In this document: positions 25,859-33,134 of the stretch, one piece after another
Layout: every line of letters begins with the position of its first letter
Position numbering within the stretch: the stretch's first letter is position 1
Made by a program: the position numbers and the translations under genes
Notes under the pieces: generated by a model
Seen by the model: the letters and a program-made list of their open reading frames with translations, nothing else
Database searches by the model: none
Told to the model about the DNA's origin: nothing
Source: Syntrophaceae bacterium UBA2280
Lineage (GTDB): Bacteria > Desulfobacterota > Syntrophia > Syntrophales > Smithellaceae
Assembly: GCA_002347685.1 (NCBI GenBank)
Contig: DDWS01000004.1
Span: 128,663-166,015 of the forward strand
Length of the DNA stretch: 37,353 nucleotides
Direction of reading: 5' to 3'

Positions 25859-26167
25859 ATGAAAGTATCAGACGTCCAGGACATGAACGCGCAGATGGTT
25901 CAGCAGTACCAGCGGGGAGAAAATCTCGCGGTTGCCGCTGAAAAGCAGGCATCTGCCGCGGCAGTGAAACCGGAAGAAAAAGTTGATCTTTCCACCAGGG
26001 CAAAAGAGATTCAGCAAGCGACAGTTGAAGTGACCAGGTTACCTGACGTGCGCGAAGAAAAAGTGCAGGAAATTAAAAGTCAGGTAGAAAAGGGCACATA
26101 CAACGTGAGCGGCGAGCAGATTGCCAATAAGATGGTGGGAGAGTCAATCATTGATCTTTTTGCGTAA
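25859..26167 (+). CDS. flgM: Anti-sigma-28 factor FlgM
   Basis: A 102-residue FlgM that holds FliA inactive until it is exported through the finished hook. The middle VDLSTRAKEIQQA resembles the FlgM pattern (DxVxLSxxA), and the C-terminal sigma-binding part VREEKVQEIKSQVEKGTYNVSGEQIANKM, by position about 65-93, with final ESIIDLF is typical. The ATG at 25859 follows AAGGAGAGG. An earlier in-frame TTG at 25814 lies inside the sigma-28 promoter and is rejected. It opens the late cluster flgM-flgN-flgK-flgL-csrA. Confidence 0.95.
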   Translation: MKVSDVQDMNAQMVQQYQRGENLAVAAEKQASAAAVKPEEKVDLSTRAKEIQQATVEVTRLPDVREEKVQEIKSQVEKGTYNVSGEQIANKMVGESIIDLFA

Positions 26168-26171
26168 GTAA

Positions 26172-26193
26172 CGGGATAGAATCAACTATCCCG
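26172..26193 (+). terminator. Stem-loop after flgM
   Basis: An 8-bp perfect stem CGGGATAG (26172-26179) / CTATCCCG (26186-26193) with a 6-base loop starts 5 bases after the flgM stop. No U-run follows directly. It may be a partial terminator or processing site in the 163-base gap before flgN; no separate promoter for flgN is recognised there. Confidence 0.4.
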
Positions 26194-26330
26194 CCACGCA
26201 TCATCTCCCCCTCCGTCTTTATCCTCCCTTCGGGAAGGTGGGTCTAACTCGTATGAGTCGAGGCCTGCCGGATCATAAGACTCACGTCTGCGTTGCCTAA
26301 ACATAAAAAAGAAAAGATAAGGACATGCTT

Positions 26331-26882
26331 ATGCTAGATCAAGGCACGTTTGTGACCACTTGCCGGGAAGAAAACAGATGTCATGGACTGTTTGCTTCCC
26401 TGATTGATGTTTTTACAAAAGAGACAGTCATTTACCGGGAGTTGAAGAATTTCATGATCGATGAGAAGCAGATGCTTTTAAAGTCCGCGTCTCTTTTGCA
26501 GCTTAATGAAAACAACGCTGTCAAAGAAAACATCATTCTCAAAGCGCGTCTTCTGGAGGAGGTGAGAGCCTCTGTTATGAAAAGGATCGCGCGCGAGCTT
26601 GATTATGACCCCGATTCCGCTACGCTTGCTTCTCTGACCGATTATGCCGGCGATGACCAGCAGCGAAAGCTGGAAACCCTGAAAAATGAGCTGACGGAAA
26701 TCGCGCGGGACATTTCCGTCGCTAATGAGGCCAACGCAAGCCTGTTGGAAACCTCCATGAACCATGTCAGAGGATCTATCGATTTTATGTCTTCCCTCAT
26801 CAGCCAATCCGGTGTCTATTCCGGAAACGGGAAAATGGACTTGATCCCGGGTAGCGGCAAAATCTTACGGACGGAGGGTTGA
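26331..26882 (+). CDS. flgN: FlgN-type export chaperone for hook-filament junction proteins
   Basis: A 183-residue, mostly helical protein. FlgN chaperones FlgK and FlgL before export, and this gene sits directly upstream of both. Sequence features are those of FlgN: a helical N-part with FTKETVIYRELKNFMIDEKQMLLKS (about 28-52), then EIARDISVANEANASLLETSMNHVRGSIDFM and a disordered C-tail. The family is weakly conserved, so the call rests on position plus helix pattern. ATG 26331 is preferred over 26325 because AAGG is then 8 bases away. The stop is 3 bases before flgK. Confidence 0.85.
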   Translation: MLDQGTFVTTCREENRCHGLFASLIDVFTKETVIYRELKNFMIDEKQMLLKSASLLQLNENNAVKENIILKARLLEEVRASVMKRIARELDYDPDSATLASLTDYAGDDQQRKLETLKNELTEIARDISVANEANASLLETSMNHVRGSIDFMSSLISQSGVYSGNGKMDLIPGSGKILRTEG

Positions 26883-26885
26883 GCC

Positions 26886-28574
26886 ATGTCAGATATCAGT
26901 CGGGTATTATTTACGGCAAAAGAAGCTCTGCTTAGCAACCTTACGGCGATCAATGTGACGGGATCCAACATCGCCAATGTCAACACGCCGGGCTACAGCC
27001 GTTTGCGTCCCATGTTCGAATCGGTCGGAACCAGCGACGCTGGTTCCGCGCAGGAACAAATCGGTGTGCGCATTTCCAATATCGAACGAATCTACGACCG
27101 TTTTCTTGAATTTCAGATTGTTTCGCAGCAATCCAACGTCTCGAATTATACGACGCAGAAAGATCTGCTGCAACGGATCGAGGGCATTTTAAATGAAAGT
27201 GCTGCCGGCGGTATCAATGACGCTCTGGGACAGTTTCTCAATGCCTGGGGAGATCTTTCCGTGGATCCGTCGAGTCAGTCCAAAAGGGACATGGTGGTGT
27301 CCACCGCTTCGAATCTTTCCTACAGTTTCAATCAGCGGGCCAATGAAATCAGCAGTGTTCAGACAGTCGCCAATGAAACGATCGCCGAAACCGTTTCGGA
27401 GTTAAACGGGTATTTAAGGCAGATGGCGGCGTTCAACGAGATTGTCGTCAACGCGGAGAGCTCAGGCGCCAATGCCTCGGCCATCAGAGACCAAAGAGGG
27501 GTATTGCTGGGGAAAATCAGTTCACTCATTGACATCGGCTACATCGAGAAAACAGACGGATCCCTGTACATCTACCTGCCTAACAACGGCAAGGCCCTCG
27601 TGGAGAGCTCTAACAGCTGGGATCTCCAGGTCATCAGAAATGCTGACAATAATAATATGTACGATATTGTTTTCGCCGGTGACACAAGTGGTGGCGCGAT
27701 CAACAATCAGCTTGCCGGCGGGAAGCTGGCCGGTCTCATTGAGATCAGGGATCGGGCCATTCCCACCTACTTAAACGCGCTCAATCAGGCCGCATCTTCA
27801 ATTGTAAATAAAGTCAACGATTTACATATGTCTGGCTATGACCAGGACGGAAACCCAGGCGGGTTGTTTTTCGAACCAACCGCGCAGGCGCGTTTTATGA
27901 CCGTCAGCGCCTCTATTCTTTCGAGTACAAGAAACATCGCTGCATCCGAAACGGTGAACTCCGACGGGAATATCGCCGCAGCGATCACCGGGTTTAAGAA
28001 CGATCAGATGTATGCGTCTTTGACGTCGGTATCCACATCCGTGCCCGGAAATGCGGCCACAGGACAGATCAATCATATCGGACAGGCTTATAAAAACACG
28101 ACAGGCGTCAATGGTATTGTATTGACGCGAGGGGCGACGCCCGATTCGTGGATGGTGACGCAAAACGGGGGGTATCTCTCCGCAAAAGTGCTGACATCGA
28201 GCGACGGAACCGTGACCATCGATTTAAACGGCAATAACAGCGCGGATATGACCTTTTCTTTATCGGGAACGTGGAATAATGGGGACAGCATCTCTTTTTC
28301 TTTGGTAAAGAGCCCCAACACAACCACCATCGACGGTTATTTCAACGCTTTTATCGCCAATATGGGACAGGACGTCGTGAACGCGTCGAGGGCGCTGGAG
28401 CGTGAGACGATCATCTTCAATCAACAGGCCAATCAGCGTGAGCAACTCTCCGGCGTGTCGCTGGATGAAGAAATGCTCAATCTCATTAAGTTTCAGATGG
28501 CCTACAGCGCAGCGGGCCGAATGACCCAAACTGTGTCCGAGATGATGGATGTCATCATCAACCTGGGACGGTAA
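26886..28574 (+). CDS. flgK: Hook-filament junction protein FlgK (HAP1)
   Basis: A 562-residue junction protein. The N-terminal signature is clear: ALLSNLTAINVTGSNIANVNTPGYSRLRP (by position about 13-41). The FlgK core includes GGINDALGQFLNAWGDLSVDPSS and the C-terminus has SGVSLDEEMLNLIKFQMAYSAAGRM and ending MMDVIINLG. Residues about 410-476 hold the extra domain also found in FlgE and FlgL. GGAGGG lies before the ATG. It follows flgN by 3 bases and precedes flgL by 18. Confidence 0.97.
   Translation: MSDISRVLFTAKEALLSNLTAINVTGSNIANVNTPGYSRLRPMFESVGTSDAGSAQEQIGVRISNIERIYDRFLEFQIVSQQSNVSNYTTQKDLLQRIEGILNESAAGGINDALGQFLNAWGDLSVDPSSQSKRDMVVSTASNLSYSFNQRANEISSVQTVANETIAETVSELNGYLRQMAAFNEIVVNAESSGANASAIRDQRGVLLGKISSLIDIGYIEKTDGSLYIYLPNNGKALVESSNSWDLQVIRNADNNNMYDIVFAGDTSGGAINNQLAGGKLAGLIEIRDRAIPTYLNALNQAASSIVNKVNDLHMSGYDQDGNPGGLFFEPTAQARFMTVSASILSSTRNIAASETVNSDGNIAAAITGFKNDQMYASLTSVSTSVPGNAATGQINHIGQAYKNTTGVNGIVLTRGATPDSWMVTQNGGYLSAKVLTSSDGTVTIDLNGNNSADMTFSLSGTWNNGDSISFSLVKSPNTTTIDGYFNAFIANMGQDVVNASRALERETIIFNQQANQREQLSGVSLDEEMLNLIKFQMAYSAAGRMTQTVSEMMDVIINLGR
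28122..28298 (+). other. Shared insertion domain, copy in FlgK (residues 413-471)
   Basis: FlgK residues LTRG 413-416, W422, T425, Y430, V443, I445, D454, T456, L459, G461, W463 and F471 have the same spacing as in FlgE (272-330) and FlgL (308-366). By hand count, about 26 of 66 positions are identical between FlgE and FlgK over the gapless stretch. Confidence 0.8.
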
Positions 28575-28592
28575 ATAAGCGAGGTTAAAAAA

Positions 28593-30080
28593 ATGATTAA
28601 CCGGGTTACAGAAAACATCAAGTATAATATGATCACGAACAACCTCATGACGACAGTGAGCAAGTATGGGGATTTGATGGAGAAGCTTTCCACTCAGAAG
28701 AACATTAACCGACCGTCGGACAATCCGGTGGGAATGAATGATGTGTTGGATTTTCGGACCGCCATCAACGCCATCTCACAATATAAAACCAACATCACCG
28801 ACGCGGATATCTGGCTGAAAATGACGGATACCAATCTTTCCGGTCTGTATAAGGTGATGGAAAATGCCAAAATGATTGCGATTACGGAATCCAGTGCCGG
28901 TGCCGATCCCCAGACGCGCCAGGCATCCGTCCAGGCCGTTTCCGCTCTGATCGATGAGGCGCTTACTTTGCTCAACGCCAAAAGCGGAGAAAATTATATT
29001 TTTGGCGGATCACAGACAGACCGGCCGCCTTTTTCCGCGACAGTTCGACCGCCTGCTGTCGGGGCGGCGTGGGCCGCGACAACCAATGCATTCAACGGCA
29101 CAGTTGCATCAGGGGGCGCATACACCGGAACGGAAAACAAAAGCTACGCCGTCCGGATTGTGGAAGGCGGTGCTCTGGATGCCTCCACCTATCAGGTTTC
29201 CGCGGATGGCGGCAAAACCTGGGGGGTAACACAGACGGACCTTTCGATACCGATTTCTTTAGGCGACGGTCTCACGATGACCTTTGCCGCCGGCACGGAA
29301 AATCTGGCGGCAGGGGATCTTTTCACGGTCCGGGGTTCCATCGGCGGTTATTATTCGGGAAATGACGATTCCCTCAACGCCGTCATCGGGAAAGACAATC
29401 GCTTTGCCTATAACATTACCGGTACCGAACTGGCCACAGCCTCCAACGGGCCTGCGGCCGCCGCTTCAGTCGTCGGAGCGGGTCCGGGCCTGACAGATAA
29501 TGGCACGATCCTCCTGACACGGGGCGGAAGCGCCGGCAGTTGGGCCCTGACGGGCCATGAAAATTACCCGGATATGGTCATTACCTCGCAGACCGCCACT
29601 TCGGTCACGATTGATGCAGATAACGACGGTACCGATGATATCACGATTGATCTTTCCGGAAACTGGAGCGCCGGTAACACGGTTGCTTTTGATATCACAG
29701 CAGGCACGCCGCCTTCGGTGGGGCCCGTAAATGTTACGGGGCCGGGCACCGTGGATTTGCTGACGACTTTATATGCCCTGAAAGAAGCGTTGGAAAACAA
29801 TGATCAAGACGCGATTGCCGCTTTGGTTGATGATGTGACGGTTGCCCAGACCCAGGTCCTGCAGGCTCAAACCCGGGCCGGCATGAAAATGAATTCACTG
29901 AAGCTCACAAGCAGCAATCATGATGCGATAAATCTACAGATTACGAACATGCTGGCCGATATAGAAAATGCGGATCTGACAAAACTGATCACGGAGTTTC
30001 AGATGAAGCAGATCGCCATGCAGGCATCCTATAGCATGGCATCGCAGATCGGCAAGATGACAATCATGGATTATCTATAA
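28593..30080 (+). CDS. flgL: Hook-filament junction protein FlgL (HAP3), enlarged
   Basis: A 495-residue FlgL, compared with about 317 in enterics. The flagellin-like N-terminus is MINRVTENIKYNMITNNLM, with KLSTQKNINRPSDNPVGM (about 31-48). The C-terminal coiled coil has LQAQTRAGMKMNSLKLTSSNHDAINLQ and LTKLITEFQMKQIAMQASYSM, described by position about 425-487. The extra length is central: an insertion at about 170-248 (GTENKSYAVRIVEGG to GDLFTVRG) and a second at about 303-373 that matches FlgE and FlgK. GAGG precedes the ATG. Confidence 0.95.
   Translation: MINRVTENIKYNMITNNLMTTVSKYGDLMEKLSTQKNINRPSDNPVGMNDVLDFRTAINAISQYKTNITDADIWLKMTDTNLSGLYKVMENAKMIAITESSAGADPQTRQASVQAVSALIDEALTLLNAKSGENYIFGGSQTDRPPFSATVRPPAVGAAWAATTNAFNGTVASGGAYTGTENKSYAVRIVEGGALDASTYQVSADGGKTWGVTQTDLSIPISLGDGLTMTFAAGTENLAAGDLFTVRGSIGGYYSGNDDSLNAVIGKDNRFAYNITGTELATASNGPAAAASVVGAGPGLTDNGTILLTRGGSAGSWALTGHENYPDMVITSQTATSVTIDADNDGTDDITIDLSGNWSAGNTVAFDITAGTPPSVGPVNVTGPGTVDLLTTLYALKEALENNDQDAIAALVDDVTVAQTQVLQAQTRAGMKMNSLKLTSSNHDAINLQITNMLADIENADLTKLITEFQMKQIAMQASYSMASQIGKMTIMDYL
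29514..29690 (+). other. Shared insertion domain, copy in FlgL (residues 308-366)
   Basis: FlgL residues LTRG 308-311, W317, T320, Y325, V338, I340, D349, T351, L354, G356, W358 and F366 align without gaps to the FlgE and FlgK copies. The two Trp are 41 residues apart in all three proteins. Confidence 0.78.
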
Positions 30081-30103
30081 AAATAAACAGCGTATGGTGA
30101 AAA

Positions 30104-30280
30104 ATGTTAATTCTGACAAGGAAACAGGGAGAGTCCATTACCATAGGGGAAGATGTTAAAATTACGATTCTTGACGTCAAAGGCAAATACGTGAGGGTCG
30201 GTGTCGAGGCGCCGAAGACTCTGGCCGTTCATCGGATGGAAATATCGCCCGTGGGTCAAAAAGAAACATCTGAAAATTGA
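30104..30280 (+). CDS. csrA: Carbon storage/translation regulator CsrA
   Basis: A 58-codon gene encoding CsrA, a dimeric RNA-binding protein that blocks translation of target mRNAs, often flagellin. The sequence starts MLILTRKQGESITIGEDVKI, continues KGKYVRVGVEAPKTLAVHR and includes the RNA-binding residues Leu4 and Arg44 in VHR. Length is near the family norm of 61. GGTGA precedes the ATG. It lies 23 bases after flgL. Its usual antagonist gene fliW, often adjacent in bacteria with this operon, is not seen anywhere in the window. Confidence 0.95.
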   Translation: MLILTRKQGESITIGEDVKITILDVKGKYVRVGVEAPKTLAVHRMEISPVGQKETSEN

Positions 30281-30325
30281 TTGGTAATGACATCAACAAC
30301 ATACGACAATAGCGCCAATTGCACC

Positions 30326-30352
30326 TAAAGTTTTTCGTCATCTTGCCGAATA
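30326..30352 (+). promoter_or_regulatory. Sigma-28 (FliA) promoter of the 71-aa gene
   Basis: TAAAGTTT (30326-30333) is followed after 11 bases by GCCGAATA (30345-30352). The -35 is a full match to the FliA consensus, the spacing is exact, and the -10 matches 6 of 8 positions. The predicted start of transcription lies about 25 bases before the ATG at 30384. It makes this small gene a likely late (filament-stage) gene. Confidence 0.72.
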
Positions 30353-30375
30353 AACCATTGAAAGGGTTTATTCGG
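30346..30375 (+). repeat. 11-bp inverted repeat reaching into the ribosome site
   Basis: CCGAATAAACC (30346-30356) and GGTTTATTCGG (30365-30375) form a perfect 11-bp stem with an 8-base loop. The right arm ends inside the GGAGG ribosome site (30374-30378) of the 71-aa gene, and the left arm overlaps the sigma-28 -10. Only read-through RNA from flgL-csrA would contain the whole hairpin, so it could hide the ribosome site or end that transcript. Confidence 0.6.
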
Positions 30376-30383
30376 AGGAAAAG

Positions 30384-30599
30384 ATGACAATTACCCCTTA
30401 TCACCTCGATAGCGTGATTAATGCCTACACCCGCGCCAATAAAGTGAAGGTAGCCCCCGCTATGCCCAATCAAGCAGGTTCGGAAAGCAAATTCAGGGAT
30501 GTGGTTTCGCTGTCCTTCAAGGATGACGGAAAGGACGAAGAATTGGATCGGATCAGCTACAGTCTCCGCGACGTTATTCTGAAAGATCGGAATACCTGA
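30384..30599 (+). CDS. Small late-flagellar protein of unknown function
   Basis: A 71-residue, soluble, charged protein I cannot name. It begins MTITPYHLDSVINAYTRANKVK and ends with FRDVVSLSFKDDGKDEELDRI then SYSLRDVILKD, each half helix-like, with a Pro/Asn/Ser linker between. No signal peptide or membrane segment. GGAGG lies 6 bases before the ATG. The sigma-28-type promoter in front and the position after csrA point to a filament-stage role, perhaps regulatory like FlgM, or a chaperone. I have a vague memory of similar short proteins near flagellar genes in other deltaproteobacteria, but cannot support a family. Confidence 0.7.
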   Translation: MTITPYHLDSVINAYTRANKVKVAPAMPNQAGSESKFRDVVSLSFKDDGKDEELDRISYSLRDVILKDRNT

Positions 30600-30671
30600 T
30601 CTTTACCGATTCGTGCCTCAGGTTCACTGAGGGTCGATCACCTTGCTTCTTGTCAACGGTAGGCTGTTTTA

Positions 30672-32156
30672 ATGACTCAAAGAGCTTCGTCGGAAAAATC
30701 TGGAATAAACATAAAAAAAATACTGGTTGTTGATGATTATCTGCCCACGCGGAAACTCATTGTCGATACATTGGGCCAGTCCTCCAATTATCACATCCAT
30801 GAAGCCCAAAACGGTCCGCAGGCACTGCATCTGTTCGATGAAAACAATTATGATCTGTTGATCAGCGATATTATGATGCCGGGCATGAGCGGAATGGATC
30901 TGCTTGCTCTGATCCGCGAAAAAAATCCCAATGCCGCGGTGATCATGATTACCGGGAATCCCACCACAGATTTAACCGTTAGCGCCATCAAGAAAGGCGC
31001 AGTGGATTTTCTGACCAAACCCTTTGATATTGACGAACTCCTGTACAAAGTCGATATTCACCTCCGCCAGAAAGAAATGCTCACCGGCGAAAGTCTTGAG
31101 CAGGTTTTAGCGCAAAATCGCCTCAGGGAGAAAACCGTGGAGCTGTCCAAGCAGGGATATATCTACGATTCAATAGATGAATCGCCGATGGACAACGACG
31201 CGATTTTTCATAAAATCGCGGAGTTGGCCCTCAAACTGGTGGATGGTGAAGTCTGTTCGATTCTGCTTTTCGATGAACAGGACAATGAATTTCATGAGAA
31301 GGTGGTCTCGGGGAATTCCGAAGGCCTCCTGAAAAATTACACGCAGTCGCCTTCTTTGAAGATGGTATACAATGAGGTCATTGAGCGCAAAGAGGCTGTT
31401 TTGATTCATTCCGATGACCATCCGGAAGTCGCCCCGTCGCTGATTTGTGCCCCGTTGATGATCCGTAACAATATTTTAGGGATTTTGACGATTCGTAAGA
31501 AGAGGAATCGCGAAGTCTTCAACAAAAGAGATTTGCATCATATTTTGAGCCTGACCAAACGCGCATCGTTGAATCTGGAGAATAAAATTCTTTATGAGAG
31601 CATCTACATCAATGTTCTCGACACCCTCAAATCGCTGATCTCCTCGATTCAGGCACGCGATCATTACACGGAGGAGCATTCGCAAAGAGTGACGGAAGAA
31701 TCGGTCCGGATCGCCTTGAGCATGAATTGTTCCATCAATGATATAGAAAGCCTGAAAATTGCCGGTGTCCTCCATGATATCGGGAAGATTGCCGTGCCGG
31801 ACAGCATCCTGCTCAAACCGGGCAAGCTGACCCAGGAAGAGTATCTGATTATTAAGAATCATCCGACTATCGGTGAAAATATTGTCAAGCCCATCATCCT
31901 GCTGGAAAAGGAAAGAAGGATTATCCAGTGCCATCATGAGCGCTGGGATGGAAACGGGTATCCGATAGGATTAAAAGGCGCAGATATTCCAATGCTTGCG
32001 CGAATTTTATCCGTTGCCGACTCTTATGATGCGATGACCAACAACCGTCCCTACCGCACGGCAATGTCCAAAGAAAAAGCCATTGAAGAACTCATCCAGA
32101 ATGTCAATGCGCAGTTCGATCCGGATGTCGTCAACGCTTATATCAAAATCCTTTAA
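30672..32156 (+). CDS. Response regulator with GAF and HD-GYP domains (cyclic-di-GMP phosphodiesterase)
   Basis: A 494-residue protein. A receiver domain (about 15-130) has phospho-acceptor Asp66 in LLISDIMMPG and Lys116 in TKPFD. A GAF domain follows (about 165-305). The C-terminal HD-GYP domain (about 305-494) has the HD pair His368-Asp369 in LHDIGK, the HHERWDGNGYP signature (Gly429-Tyr430-Pro431) and the downstream RPYR segment, so it is predicted active against cyclic-di-GMP, a second messenger that opposes motility. GGTAGG lies 8 bases before the ATG. It stands after the late flagellar genes and may tie receiver phosphorylation to the swim/stick choice. Confidence 0.92.
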   Translation: MTQRASSEKSGINIKKILVVDDYLPTRKLIVDTLGQSSNYHIHEAQNGPQALHLFDENNYDLLISDIMMPGMSGMDLLALIREKNPNAAVIMITGNPTTDLTVSAIKKGAVDFLTKPFDIDELLYKVDIHLRQKEMLTGESLEQVLAQNRLREKTVELSKQGYIYDSIDESPMDNDAIFHKIAELALKLVDGEVCSILLFDEQDNEFHEKVVSGNSEGLLKNYTQSPSLKMVYNEVIERKEAVLIHSDDHPEVAPSLICAPLMIRNNILGILTIRKKRNREVFNKRDLHHILSLTKRASLNLENKILYESIYINVLDTLKSLISSIQARDHYTEEHSQRVTEESVRIALSMNCSINDIESLKIAGVLHDIGKIAVPDSILLKPGKLTQEEYLIIKNHPTIGENIVKPIILLEKERRIIQCHHERWDGNGYPIGLKGADIPMLARILSVADSYDAMTNNRPYRTAMSKEKAIEELIQNVNAQFDPDVVNAYIKIL

Positions 32157-32173
32157 TTTTTTTTATTAGAATC

Positions 32174-32189
32174 TGGCATGGAAATTGTT
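32174..32189 (+). promoter_or_regulatory. Near-consensus sigma-54 promoter before the transglycosylase gene
   Basis: TGGCATGGAAATTGTT has GG (32175-32176) and TTG at the exact sigma-54 step, but the C of the -12 GC is T. It lies 80 bases before the transglycosylase start. Weaker than the three flagellar sigma-54 promoters but with the same -24 box. Confidence 0.4.
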
Positions 32190-32268
32190 ATGAAGAATGG
32201 CAGGTTATGGGCTATAGGTGATCGGTGATAGGACACAGCATTCGGGTTAACGGATAAGAGGATGGATT

Positions 32269-33018
32269 ATGCTGACGATTGACAAATTATCGGGGTTGCT
32301 GAATCAGACCGCGCCATCGGGAGTTGCCGCCGGGAACGCCGGCAATGACCATTTTCAGTCCACACTGCTCGGTTTTCTGCAAAAGACGCAATCAGCGGTA
32401 ACGGAAGGGGAGGCAAATGGTCCGATGGATAAGGATCGCCTGATGCTGTTGTCCAGGGCGCTTCAAATTCAGATGAACCGGCATTTGATAAACAGCGTTC
32501 TGGGTGGCCCATGGGAAACCAACGCTCTTGCATCCATGCTGCTTTCGGAGCATCCACCAGCCGGACCACGGTTAGAATCCCAGACTGCGTCAAAAAATGA
32601 TCCTATGTCGTCAAATGCCGACATGTCGAAGAATAGCAGCTCCTTTGATCCGATTATCGTCCGGGCCGCCGGGGACTACGGCGTTGACGTGAATCTAATC
32701 CGTTCCGTGATTAAAGCGGAAAGCGATTTCAATCCCGGTGCAACATCCCCTAAAGGCGCAATGGGATTGATGCAACTCATGCCGGGCACGGCGCGTGAAC
32801 TTGGCGTTCAAAACCCTTATGATCCCGAAGAAAATGTGAGGGGGGGCGTGCGCTATCTCAAAACCCTGCTCGATCGTTACGGCGGGCAGGTCGATTGTGC
32901 GCTGGCCGCTTATAACTGGGGGATGGGGAATCTGGAGAGGAATCCCGACCGACTGCCCGTTGAAACGGCAGGCTACATCGACCGTGTGAATCGTTTTTAT
33001 CAGGAGATGAAATCCTGA
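32269..33018 (+). CDS. Lytic transglycosylase (SLT-type), possible flagellar peptidoglycan hydrolase
   Basis: A 249-residue protein. The C-terminal half (about 128-249) is a soluble-lytic-transglycosylase domain that cuts the glycan strands of peptidoglycan: catalytic Glu151 in IKAESDFNP, then GAMGLMQLMPGTA, and AYNWGMGNL (usually AYNAG). The first 125 residues are low-complexity and helical, with no Sec signal peptide or lipobox. Absence of a signal suggests export by the flagellar apparatus, as for FlgJ, although an unconventional start is possible. GAGGA precedes the ATG. Since FlgJ here lacks its hydrolase half, this enzyme may open the wall for the rod. Confidence 0.88.
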   Translation: MLTIDKLSGLLNQTAPSGVAAGNAGNDHFQSTLLGFLQKTQSAVTEGEANGPMDKDRLMLLSRALQIQMNRHLINSVLGGPWETNALASMLLSEHPPAGPRLESQTASKNDPMSSNADMSKNSSSFDPIIVRAAGDYGVDVNLIRSVIKAESDFNPGATSPKGAMGLMQLMPGTARELGVQNPYDPEENVRGGVRYLKTLLDRYGGQVDCALAAYNWGMGNLERNPDRLPVETAGYIDRVNRFYQEMKS

Positions 33019-33134
33019 TGCCGGATGGCACGCGAAAAAATGAGCGCTTGCCGGGAAGGGAAATGGAGTGCGCCGCTTGTGAACCGCAAAAGCCAATGAA
33101 TGTTAATGTTTGAAATTTTCCTGCTCCGGTTACG

